In this document: piece after piece, positions 1 to 6,566 of the stretch
How positions within the stretch are numbered: the stretch's first letter is position 1
Layout of the letters: each line of letters opens with the position of its first letter
DNA from: Sphingomonas sp. CCH9-E2
GTDB lineage: Bacteria > Pseudomonadota > Alphaproteobacteria > Sphingomonadales > Sphingomonadaceae
Direction of reading: 5' to 3'
Assembly: GCF_001557215.1 (NCBI RefSeq)
Contig: NZ_LSJM01000378.1
Location: 1 to 10,521 of the forward strand
Length of the DNA stretch: 10,521 nt
Program-made: the position numbers and the translations under genes
Notes under the pieces: model-generated
Seen by the model: only the letters and a program-made list of their open reading frames with translations
Told to the model about the DNA's origin: nothing
Database searches by the model: none

Positions 1-311
1 GTCACGGCCTGCGCAACGTCGCCTTTGCCGATGGCAAGGGCAGCATTCCGGGGCATCCGCTGTGGCACCTCGCGCCCAAATCGATGGCGTGGGAGGGCAA
101 GTCGCTGCGCGAGATTTGCGAGCAGCTGAAGGACCACAAGCGCAATGGCGGCAAGACGCTGGCGCAGATTCACGAGCATAATGCGAGCGACACGCTGGTC
201 GGCTGGGGCTGGAACCCCGGGCCGGGGCGCACGCCCGCGCCGGGGACGCAGGCCGAGTTCGGCGCGCTGACCAAAGCGTGGATCGACAGCGGGGCGAAGT
301 GTCCGGCCTAG
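1..311 (+). CDS. C-terminal part of an isoquinoline 1-oxidoreductase subunit-like, probably c-type haem protein (5' truncated)
   Basis: The reading frame is open from the window edge (first full codon at position 3) to a TAG at 309-311, so about 102 C-terminal residues are visible and the start lies outside. The pattern of [10 protein letters not shown], a [15 protein letters not shown] stretch, [22 protein letters not shown] and a final [10 protein letters not shown] resembles small proteins annotated as 'isoquinoline 1-oxidoreductase subunit' (Mll3835-like). From memory these carry a CxxCH haem-attachment motif just upstream of this part. The first visible residues are His-Gly, and the split codon before them ends in GT, which fits TGT (Cys). 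The window edge may therefore cut through a CxxCH motif; this is inference. Such proteins are thought to pass electrons from molybdenum hydroxylases in the periplasm. The internal ATG at 84 is not a credible start because the homology begins before it. The family call is from recalled sequence patterns, so confidence is moderate. Confidence 0.6.
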   Translation, partial: HGLRNVAFADGKGSIPGHPLWHLAPKSMAWEGKSLREICEQLKDHKRNGGKTLAQIHEHNASDTLVGWGWNPGPGRTPAPGTQAEFGALTKAWIDSGAKCPA

Positions 312-344
312 TTGCGTAAGGCTGCCGGAATCATAATTCCATTC

Positions 345-450
345 GTCACCCCGGCCTTGTGCCGGGGTCCACCGGGAGACGAGGCGCGAAGTAAGAGGCT
401 CCAGCGCCGGGCGTGAGGCACAGTGGACCCCGGCACAAGGCCGGGGTGAC
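345..450. repeat. Nested palindromic repeat: perfect 28-bp inverted repeat with self-palindromic arms
   Basis: The left arm (345-372) and right arm (423-450) are exact reverse complements over 28 bases, separated by a 50-base spacer (373-422). Each arm also folds on itself: CCCCGGC and GCCGGGG flank a 5-base CTTGT (ACAAG in the right arm). The element can therefore form one long stem or two small hairpins. It sits between two convergent genes (stops at 311 and 466), where a bidirectional terminator would be expected, but there is no clear T-tract. Similar GGGGTCC/GGACCCC palindromes are, to my knowledge, common between genes in sphingomonads and other alphaproteobacteria. This suggests a dispersed REP-like element rather than a single-copy terminator; I cannot count genome copies here. 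Confidence 0.85.
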
Positions 451-463
451 AAAGCGGTAAGCG

Positions 464-973
464 TCAGCCGTTCACCCAATCCACCTTGGGATCGTTGAAA
501 TCGACCACGTCGGCGAGTTCCCAGACGTTGGTGTAGCCGTAGCCGACGAGGTTGATGAATGTCTGGATATTGAGCGCGAGCGGGGCGGCCTTGACCGGCA
601 CCGGGCGCTGGTGGTTCGAGAAATTATTGTTGCAGTAGATCAGGATCATCCGCCCCGGCGCGCCGATCATGGCATGCAGCGACTCTGCGTTGAAGTCGGG
701 CAGCGGCAGGTTGGTCGCGCCCCGGATATGCCCCTCCCGAAACGCGGTTTCCGAGCGCGCGTCGAGCAACAGCGCACCGTCTGACGCGGCCAGTTGCCGG
801 AAGCGGGCGAAGGGCACGAGTCGCCCCGCGCGCAAGCGGCGGACATCCCCGGTCAGCCGCTCGAACCCGCCATAATCGATTTGCGGATTGGGCTCGGGCG
901 GCCGCTTGCGCTGCGCCAGCGCGGGCGTTGCGGCGGTCGCGCCGATGGTCGTCAGGAACAGGCGGCGGTGCAT
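464..973 (-). CDS. Exported rhodanese-like domain protein
   Basis: A 169-residue protein with an N-terminal signal peptide of the form HRRLFLTTIGATAATPALAQ, probably cut after ALA (about residue 20). The twin Arg followed by x-F-L fits a Tat signal, although Sec export is possible. The mature part has rhodanese features: LLLDARSETAFREGHIRGATNLP (residues 68-90, the conserved Asp and GHIxGAxNxP block) and the active-site loop LIYCNNN with candidate nucleophile Cys114. Such domains carry sulfur as a persulfide or act as redox or binding modules; the substrate cannot be told. The loop is Asn-rich and unlike the CxxGxRS loop of classic thiosulfate sulfurtransferases, so thiosulfate activity is uncertain. 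The ATG at 973 is preferred over an in-frame ATG at 1108 because it places the signal peptide at the N-terminus and has GGAG 7 bases upstream. The gene is divergent from the permease and convergent with the truncated gene at the left. Confidence 0.85.
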   Translation of the reverse strand: MHRRLFLTTIGATAATPALAQRKRPPEPNPQIDYGGFERLTGDVRRLRAGRLVPFARFRQLAASDGALLLDARSETAFREGHIRGATNLPLPDFNAESLHAMIGAPGRMILIYCNNNFSNHQRPVPVKAAPLALNIQTFINLVGYGYTNVWELADVVDFNDPKVDWVNG

Positions 974-1085
974 GGCCGATCTCCGTTGTGCTGGCGCAAC
1001 GATGCACCTTGTCGCATGTCCGCGGCATGAACCGTTGACCTGCGCGCGTCTACGTCGCACCCGTTGGAAAAGACAGGGGGATCGC
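974..1085. promoter_or_regulatory. Divergent promoter region between rhodanese-like gene and amino acid permease
   Basis: These 112 bases separate the start codons of two divergent genes, so promoters for both must lie here or inside the 5' ends. On + there is a TTGACC (1035-1040) resembling a -35 box, but no convincing -10 box at 16-18 bases. A strong purine-rich ribosome binding site (AGGGGGA) precedes the permease ATG; GGAG precedes the rhodanese ATG on -. No operator or riboswitch was recognised. Confidence 0.35.
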
Positions 1086-2498
1086 ATGGCCAATGGATTG
1101 TTTCGCACGAAGAGCGTGAAGGGCGCCGAGGATCACGCGCCCGAACACCGGCTGGCCGCGACCCTGTCCTGGCCGCATCTGATCGCGCTCGGCATCGGCG
1201 CCATCGTCGGCACGGGCATCCTGACGCTGATCGGTGTAGGGGCGGGCAAGGCCGGGCCCGCGGTGATCCTGTCCTTCGTCATAGCCGGCGCGATCTGCGC
1301 CGCCGCGGCGCTCGCTTATGCAGAAATGTCGACGATGATGCCGGCGTCGGGCAGCGCGTACAGCTACAGCTATGCCGTGCTGGGTGAGATCATCGCCTGG
1401 GTGGTCGGCTGGTCGCTGATCCTGGAATATTCGCTGGTCGTCAGCGCGGTCGCGGTCGGCTGGTCGGGCTATGCCGCGCCGCTGCTGCAAAGCTGGGCGG
1501 GCGTCCCGATGGAGTTGATGGCCGGGCCGCACGCCGACGGGATCGTCAACATCCCCGCGATTGTGATCATCGCGATCGTCGCCGGGCTGCTGTGTCTCGG
1601 CACGCGCGAGAGCGCGACGCTCAATGCCGGGCTGGTGATCGTCAAGATCGTCGCGCTGGCGGTGTTCGTCGCGGTTGCTTTGCCCTATTTCAACGGTGCC
1701 AATTTCGAACCCTTCGCGCCGTTCGGTTTTGCCAAGAGCGTATCGGCGGACGGGGTCGAGCGCGGGGTGATGGCGGCGGCGGCGATCATCTTCTTCGCCT
1801 TTTACGGCTTCGACGCGATCTCGACGGCGGCGGAGGAGACCAAGAATCCGGGCCGCGATCTCGCCATCGGCATCGTCGGATCGATGGTGGCCTGTGTCGC
1901 GATCTATATGCTGGTCGCGGTCGCGGCCGTGGGCGCACTGTCCTACACGCAGTTCGCCAACAGCCCCGAGCCGTTGGCGCTGATCCTGCGCGAGCTGGGG
2001 CGGCCGGGCTTTGCCACCTTCCTCGCGGTATCGGCGATCATCGCGCTGCCGACGGTGCTGCTCGGCTTTCTGTTCGGACAGAGCCGCATCTTCTTCACCA
2101 TGGCACGCGACGGGATGCTGCCGATTGAGCTGGCCAAGGTCTCGTCGCGCGGTGCGCCGGTGCGGATCACGGTCTTTACTGCAGTGATCGTCAGCGTGAT
2201 CGCCGGGCTGTTGCCGATCGACGAGATCGCCGCGCTTGCCAATGCCGGGACGCTGGTGGCTTTCGCGGCGGTCGCGATCTGCATGATGGTGCTGCGCCGT
2301 CGTGCGCCCGACATGCCGCGCAAGTTCCGCACGCCGCTGTGGGGGCTGGTCGGGACAATCGCCGTGCTCGGCTGCGCATATCTGTTCTTCAGCCTGCCGA
2401 CCAAGACCCAGCTGTACTTCCTCTATTGGAACCTGCTCGGGGTTGTCATTTACTTCGCCTATGCGCGGCCGAAGGTCAGCAAACAGGGGATTGCATGA
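1086..2498 (+). CDS. APC-superfamily amino acid permease (CAT-like)
   Basis: A 470-residue inner-membrane transporter with about 12 hydrophobic segments. Family signatures are clear. LGIGAIVGTGI (residues 35-45) is the unwound glycine-rich part of TM1 that binds the amino acid backbone. SGSAYSYSYAVLGE (88-101) is the TM3 motif. FFAFYGFDAISTAAEETKNP (236-255) is the TM6/loop motif. GQSRIFFTMARDGMLP (331-346) is the conserved cytoplasmic loop before TM9. These match the cationic amino acid transporter (CAT) branch of bacterial APC permeases, which work as H+ symporters or exchangers; the substrate cannot be set from sequence. The start at ATG 1086 has AGGGGGA just upstream and gives the usual short hydrophilic N-terminus. 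The open frame continues upstream to 888, but that extension covers the divergent promoter region and is unlikely to be translated. The stop overlaps the mtnP start (ATGA), so the two are translationally coupled. Confidence 0.93.
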   Translation: MANGLFRTKSVKGAEDHAPEHRLAATLSWPHLIALGIGAIVGTGILTLIGVGAGKAGPAVILSFVIAGAICAAAALAYAEMSTMMPASGSAYSYSYAVLGEIIAWVVGWSLILEYSLVVSAVAVGWSGYAAPLLQSWAGVPMELMAGPHADGIVNIPAIVIIAIVAGLLCLGTRESATLNAGLVIVKIVALAVFVAVALPYFNGANFEPFAPFGFAKSVSADGVERGVMAAAAIIFFAFYGFDAISTAAEETKNPGRDLAIGIVGSMVACVAIYMLVAVAAVGALSYTQFANSPEPLALILRELGRPGFATFLAVSAIIALPTVLLGFLFGQSRIFFTMARDGMLPIELAKVSSRGAPVRITVFTAVIVSVIAGLLPIDEIAALANAGTLVAFAAVAICMMVLRRRAPDMPRKFRTPLWGLVGTIAVLGCAYLFFSLPTKTQLYFLYWNLLGVVIYFAYARPKVSKQGIA

Positions 2499-3361
2499 GC
2501 GGTTGGCATATCGGGATCATTGGCGGGTCGGGGCTGTACGATGTCGCCGGGATCGAGGACGGGCAGTGGGTCGAGGTCGACTCGCCCTGGGGCGAGCCGT
2601 CGGACGCGATCTTCACCGGGCGGTTGGGCCACGTCCGCGTTTCGTTCCTGCCCCGCCACGGGCGCGGCCACCGGATCAGCCCGTCGGAGCTGAACGCGCG
2701 CGCCAATATCGATTGCCTCAAGCGGCTGGGCGTCACCGATGTGCTGTCGGTGTCGTCGGTCGGCGGGCTGCAGGAAGAGCGCGCGCCGGGGACGTTCACC
2801 ATCGTCGACCAGTTCATCGACCGGACCAAGGGGCGTCCGTCGAGCTTCTTCGGCACCGGTATGGTGGCGCATGTCTCGATGGCCGATCCGGTATGCCCGC
2901 GCCTGTCCGCGCTGGCCGGCGATGCGGCCGAGTCAGCGGGCGCAACTGTGCATCGCGGCGGAACCTGTCTGGTGATGGAGGGGCCGCAATTCTCGACCCG
3001 TGCCGAAAGCCAGCTCTATCGCAGCTGGGGGTGCCACGTGATCGGCATGACCGCGATGCCCGAGGCGAAGCTGGCGCGCGAGGCGGAACTGCCGTTCGCG
3101 ATGGTGGCGATGGTCACCGACTATGATTGCTGGCGCGAGGAAGAGGCGGCGGTCGATGTCGCGCAGGTGATCGCGCAGCTGTCGAGCAACGCCGAAAAGG
3201 CGCGCGCGATGGTGCTGACCCTGCTGCGTGCACTGCCGGACGAGCGGGGTGCGTCGCCGATCGACACCTGCCTCGACACCGCGCTGATCACCGCGCCGCA
3301 GATGCGCGACCCTGAGCTGCTGGCACGGCTGGACGCAGTTGCGGGGCGGGTACTGGGCTAA
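2495..3361 (+). CDS. mtnP: S-methyl-5'-thioadenosine phosphorylase
   Basis: A 288-residue cytosolic enzyme that splits methylthioadenosine with phosphate into adenine and 5-methylthioribose-1-phosphate. It clears the by-product of polyamine and S-adenosylmethionine reactions and feeds methionine and adenine salvage. Length is close to that of human MTAP (283). Visible motifs are the N-terminal phosphate loop GIIGGSGLYD (7-16), FLPRHGRGH (51-59), the DQFIDRTKGRP block (105-114), EGPQFSTRAES (162-172), GMTAMPEAKLAREA (184-197) and TDYDCW (208-213). In human MTAP the two Asp of TDYDCW contact the 6-amino group of adenine. Their retention (Asp209, Asp211) argues for adenine specificity rather than methylthioinosine or hypoxanthine-type phosphorylases. 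The ATG at 2495 overlaps the permease TGA by four bases, with AGGGG upstream. The TAA at 3359-3361 overlaps the stop codon of the convergent bphP. Other methionine-salvage genes are not in the window. Confidence 0.95.
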   Translation: MSGWHIGIIGGSGLYDVAGIEDGQWVEVDSPWGEPSDAIFTGRLGHVRVSFLPRHGRGHRISPSELNARANIDCLKRLGVTDVLSVSSVGGLQEERAPGTFTIVDQFIDRTKGRPSSFFGTGMVAHVSMADPVCPRLSALAGDAAESAGATVHRGGTCLVMEGPQFSTRAESQLYRSWGCHVIGMTAMPEAKLAREAELPFAMVAMVTDYDCWREEEAAVDVAQVIAQLSSNAEKARAMVLTLLRALPDERGASPIDTCLDTALITAPQMRDPELLARLDAVAGRVLG

Positions 3362-5931
3362 TCCAGCATATCCGCCAGCGCGCGGGCGATATTCTCCATC
3401 GTATAGGGCTTCTGCACCACCGGACGCCCGCGATGCTGGTCGGGGAATTGCGCCTGTTCGCCATAGCCGGTGGCGAACATGAACGGGATGCGGCGTTCGA
3501 GCAGCGCGTCGGCAATGGCAAAGCTGGTCGTGCTGCCGAGATTGATGTCGAGGATCGCCACCGTCGGCGGCTGCATGGCAATCAGGTCGAGCGCGGCATC
3601 GACCGACGCGGCAGTCATCACGTCGAGCGCGCCCAGCCGGGTCGCGATATCCTCGGCATCCAGCGCGATGATCAGGCTGTCTTCGACCAGCATCAGGCGC
3701 TGATCCTTGAGCAGGTCGGCGGGCGGCTCATCGCGATGGCCCGGCGCGGCACGCGGGAAGCGCACGAGCGGCGCACCGCCCTCGCGCGGCTTCGACACAT
3801 GGCGCGCGGGGATGCAGAAATCGGCCTCGAACCCGGCTTCGGCATAGCGCACCACCGCTTCGCCGCCGAGGTCGTATGGGACCGAGCGTTCGATGATCGT
3901 CGTGCCAAAGCCCCGGCGCGAGGGCGGCTTGACCGGCGGGCCGTCAATGTCGCGCCACTGCAGCAACAGATCGCCACGGGCATTGCATTCCCAGCTCAGC
4001 TGCACCGTGCCGCCAGGGACCGACAGGCTGCCATATTTGCTCGAGTTGGTGACAAGCTCGTGCAGCACCAGCGCCATGGTCGAATAGGCCTGGGGGTTGA
4101 GCATCACCGGCTCACCCGCGCTGATGATGCGGTCGCCTTCCTCGACAAAGGCGGCGGATTCGGCGTCGATCAGCGCCTGAAGCCAGGCCGGGCCCCAGTG
4201 ATCCTCGGTAATCTGGTTGTGTGCGCGGGCGAGCGCATGGATGCGGCCATCGACCACCTTCACGAAATCGCGCACCGCCGGTTCCTCGGGCTGGGCCTGA
4301 CGGATCAGGCCGCGGATGAGGCCGAGGATGTTGCGCACGCGGTGGTTGAGTTCGGCGATCAGTACTTCCTGCCGCGCTCCCGCACGCTGGCGCTCGGCGC
4401 TGGCTTCATCCGCGAGGCGCAGCACGACTTCGATCAACGTCGCGCGCAGGGTTTCGGCAACGCGCAGTTCGGACGCGGTGAACGGCTTCGATCGGCCGCG
4501 GACCAGCTCCTTCCACTCCTCGAAGCTCGCACGCGGCGACAGGCGCGGACCATTGGGGCCATATTCGACCGGCTTGTGCGGATCGCCCGCCCAGCGGATC
4601 GACTGGATCATCTCGCTGCGAAACAGGATGACGTAATCGCGCGGCGAGCGGGAGATCGGGATCGCCAGCAAGCCGGCGGCGCTGCCCGAAAAGCTTTCGG
4701 CATCGACGACCAGCGATCCGATATGGTCGGTCGCGAACACCTTGCCCGCCGCCGTCGCGTTGAGCGCGCGCACGATCCGCCGAAAGTCGTCGGTCGGCGG
4801 CGTCACGCCCGAAAAGGCGTAGCTGCCATTGAGCCACACCCCCACGCCATCGGCAGGAATGGCGTTGGTGAGGATGTCGGCGAGCCAGTCGGGATCGCGC
4901 AGCAGCGTCTCGTCCGACGCGACCGCGCCGAGCAGCTGGTCGGAAATATCGCGCGCGCGGCGTTCGAACTCCACCGTCTGCTGCCGCTCGCGGCTTTCGA
5001 GGCGCATCGAAAACATCTGCGCAAACAGTTCGGAGATCGATCGCCGCTCGAAACTGGGGTGGCGCGGGGCGTAATGGTGGCAGGCGAACAGGCCCCACAG
5101 CTTGCCATCGACGATGATCGAGATCGACATCGACGCATCGACGCCCATGTTGCGCAGATATTCGATATGGATCGGTGAGACCGAGCGCAGCAGCGACAGC
5201 GACAGGTCGAGCGGCTCACCCTTTTCGTCGAGGTCGGGGACGATCGGCACCGGAGTGGCGTTGATGTCGGCGATCACGCGCAGCAGGTTGCGGGTATAGA
5301 GCACGCGCGCCTGGGCCGGAATGTCGCTGGCGGGATAATGCAGGCCGAGGAAGCGGCCGATACCGGGCTTGCACGCCTCTGCCACCACTTCGCCCGAGCC
5401 GTCGGCGGCAAAGCGATAGACCATGACGCGGTCGTAGCCGGTCAGCGCGCGCACCTGTCGCGCGCCTTCGCGGTAGAAGGACAACATGTCGATGCACTGA
5501 TCGAGCCGCGCGATCATCGACCGCACCATCCCGGTGACGTCGCCGACTTCGCCGGTCGAACGTTGGCCCTCGATGATGATCTGTCCGCCGGACATATGGA
5601 TCGCGAGGTCGTAGGACCCCGCACCGGGAACCAGTTCGGTATCGAACAGGCGCTCGATCGAGTCCGGTCCGCGCAACATGGCGGTGCGGTTGCGCAGGTC
5701 GTGGACCACCGGGGCGGCAAGGAACTCCGCGAGCGGATGGCCGATGATCTGTTCGGGATAGAGCCGCAGAAACTCGGGGAGGTTGGCTGAGGCGCGCGCG
5801 ACGATCCAGTCGGCGGTCAGCGCGATCAGAAATCCGATCGGCTGGATCGCACCGAGGATGTGGATGGGCTCGCGATCGCAATTGGTGAGATCGACGGGAT
5901 GCGGATCATTCAACGACAGAAATCCTTCCAT
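3358..5931 (-). CDS. bphP: Bacteriophytochrome: PAS-GAF-PHY photosensor with HWE histidine kinase and C-terminal receiver
   Basis: An 857-residue cytosolic red/far-red light receptor. A PAS domain (about 15-125) carries Cys18 in TNCDREPIHI, the expected biliverdin thioether site. The GAF domain (about 145-315) has DGSGEVVAEA, PASDIP (200-205, with Asp203) and the chromophore-pocket residues His255, Tyr258 and His285 by comparison with Deinococcus BphP. The PHY domain (about 325-505) includes IRWAGDP (445-451) and the PRxSF tongue motif (467-471). A histidine kinase follows: H-box AELNHRVRNILGLI with phospho-acceptor His530, N-box LHELVTNSSKYG (623-634) and GFGTTII (674-680), typical of the HWE family. 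The last part (about 744-857) is a receiver with Glu750/Asp751, phospho-acceptor Asp795, Thr821 and Lys841. The gene starts inside the end of bphO (26-base overlap) with a weak ribosome site, so translation is probably coupled. Oddities are IHILG and IQPIG in place of the usual IHxPG and IQPHG, and WRD in place of the HWE-family WxE. The output gene is not visible; the fused receiver may take or relay the phosphate. Confidence 0.96.
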   Translation of the reverse strand: MEGFLSLNDPHPVDLTNCDREPIHILGAIQPIGFLIALTADWIVARASANLPEFLRLYPEQIIGHPLAEFLAAPVVHDLRNRTAMLRGPDSIERLFDTELVPGAGSYDLAIHMSGGQIIIEGQRSTGEVGDVTGMVRSMIARLDQCIDMLSFYREGARQVRALTGYDRVMVYRFAADGSGEVVAEACKPGIGRFLGLHYPASDIPAQARVLYTRNLLRVIADINATPVPIVPDLDEKGEPLDLSLSLLRSVSPIHIEYLRNMGVDASMSISIIVDGKLWGLFACHHYAPRHPSFERRSISELFAQMFSMRLESRERQQTVEFERRARDISDQLLGAVASDETLLRDPDWLADILTNAIPADGVGVWLNGSYAFSGVTPPTDDFRRIVRALNATAAGKVFATDHIGSLVVDAESFSGSAAGLLAIPISRSPRDYVILFRSEMIQSIRWAGDPHKPVEYGPNGPRLSPRASFEEWKELVRGRSKPFTASELRVAETLRATLIEVVLRLADEASAERQRAGARQEVLIAELNHRVRNILGLIRGLIRQAQPEEPAVRDFVKVVDGRIHALARAHNQITEDHWGPAWLQALIDAESAAFVEEGDRIISAGEPVMLNPQAYSTMALVLHELVTNSSKYGSLSVPGGTVQLSWECNARGDLLLQWRDIDGPPVKPPSRRGFGTTIIERSVPYDLGGEAVVRYAEAGFEADFCIPARHVSKPREGGAPLVRFPRAAPGHRDEPPADLLKDQRLMLVEDSLIIALDAEDIATRLGALDVMTAASVDAALDLIAMQPPTVAILDINLGSTTSFAIADALLERRIPFMFATGYGEQAQFPDQHRGRPVVQKPYTMENIARALADMLD

Positions 5932-6463
5932 GCTGCCGCGCGCTTCGCCAGAACAGGTCGAAGACTGCGCATGCAGCGTCTGCTGCCACCTCCCGCTGAT
6001 CGGGCGCGACGAGGTGATGGTCCAACACCTCGATCAATCCCTGCCAGCGTTTCGGCGCGGGGGCGCAACGAATGAACCGGGCTGGAAGGTCCATCGGAAC
6101 GTTACGGGCTAGCAATGCCCCGCCCAGCCGCGACCCTTCGAGCACATAGATGACGCCCAACGCGGCGGCGTTGGAGTGGATGGCGAACGGCTCAGGCTGC
6201 GGGGCGGGGGCATCGAAATCCGCAAGGTCGGCGCGGATCAGGTCGGAGCGCCGCCGTTCGGGCCAGTCGGGCAACAGTGCGGAGGAACCGAACGTGTCGA
6301 CCGCCGCTTCCGCCGTCAGCAGGGGGCCGGCCTGAGCGATCAGAAAGGCGCGATAATCGCCGCGATCGCTCAGGTCGAAGGTGCCGAATGCCGCGTCCAC
6401 CCGGTCATGCGCGGATGCAGTCGCGGTGCGCAACAGGCTCCGGGCAGTTACGGTTCGGGTCAT
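5906..6463 (-). CDS. bphO: Biliverdin-producing haem oxygenase partner of the bacteriophytochrome
   Basis: A 185-residue cytosolic protein resembling bacterial haem oxygenases of the BphO group (usually about 190-200 residues). The N-terminal helix LLRTATASAHDRVDAAFG (10-27) supplies the candidate proximal haem ligand His19. The distal helix is the glycine-containing LGVIYVLEGSRLGGALL (102-118), the most recognisable family signature. The enzyme opens haem to biliverdin IX-alpha, CO and iron, using an outside reductant. Biliverdin is the chromophore needed by BphP, encoded immediately downstream with a 26-base overlap. The ATG at 6463 is chosen because MTRTVTARSLL is the usual short lead into the first helix. 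The longer open frame to 6673 would run through the neighbouring DUF1289 gene. The ribosome site is weak (AAGG about 4 bases before the ATG). Confidence 0.93.
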   Translation of the reverse strand: MTRTVTARSLLRTATASAHDRVDAAFGTFDLSDRGDYRAFLIAQAGPLLTAEAAVDTFGSSALLPDWPERRRSDLIRADLADFDAPAPQPEPFAIHSNAAALGVIYVLEGSRLGGALLARNVPMDLPARFIRCAPAPKRWQGLIEVLDHHLVAPDQREVAADAACAVFDLFWRSARQHGRISVVE

Positions 6464-6566
6464 CGGCCTTGCTTGTGGCGAAACCCGGCGCGCGCAACAA
6501 GCCATTGTTTCCCCGGCGGAATGACCCTGCGCGAGCGCCAGGCCGCGCGGCGGCTTCGGGGTACCG
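6464..6566 (-). promoter_or_regulatory. 103-base spacer upstream of bphO with a short inverted repeat
   Basis: This is the largest gap inside the DUF1289-bphO-bphP run, so it could hold a separate bphO promoter. It contains AACAA-GCCA-TTGTT (6496-6509), a perfect 5-bp-arm inverted repeat about 33 bases before the bphO start. It also has a GC-rich palindrome GCCGCGCGGC (6542-6551) near the DUF1289 stop, with no T-tract after it. No sigma-70 or EcfG-type promoter stood out. The inverted repeat is short enough to be chance. Confidence 0.25.

Noticed and set aside
1035..1063. Sigma-70 promoter beginning at TTGACC
   Set aside because: No -10-like hexamer is found at 16-18 bases, so I did not call it as a specific promoter.
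888..1085. N-terminal extension of the permease to an upstream ATG
   Set aside because: The extension would cross the divergent promoter and overlap the rhodanese start. It is low in plausibility as protein, whereas ATG 1086 has a strong ribosome site.
974..1108. N-terminal extension of the rhodanese-like protein
   Set aside because: It would bury the signal peptide behind 45 Arg-rich residues and overlap the permease start.
2339..2494. Extended mtnP start inside the permease gene
   Set aside because: The added 52 residues are an out-of-frame reading of the permease; the phosphorylase fold starts just after ATG 2495.
2302..3126. Open frame of 274 codons on + across the permease-mtnP junction
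   Set aside because: It runs in a different frame over two well-supported genes and is rich in Arg, Ala and Gly, without domain signs.
3433..5178. Long open frame (581 codons) on + opposite bphP
   Set aside because: The - strand frame has full phytochrome and kinase motifs. The + frame is a shadow of GC-rich codon use, with His/Arg/Gly-rich sequence and no recognisable domain.
3358..6463. Novel two-gene signalling system
   Set aside because: The bphO-bphP arrangement is a known type of bacteriophytochrome operon; only details of motifs and output are unusual.
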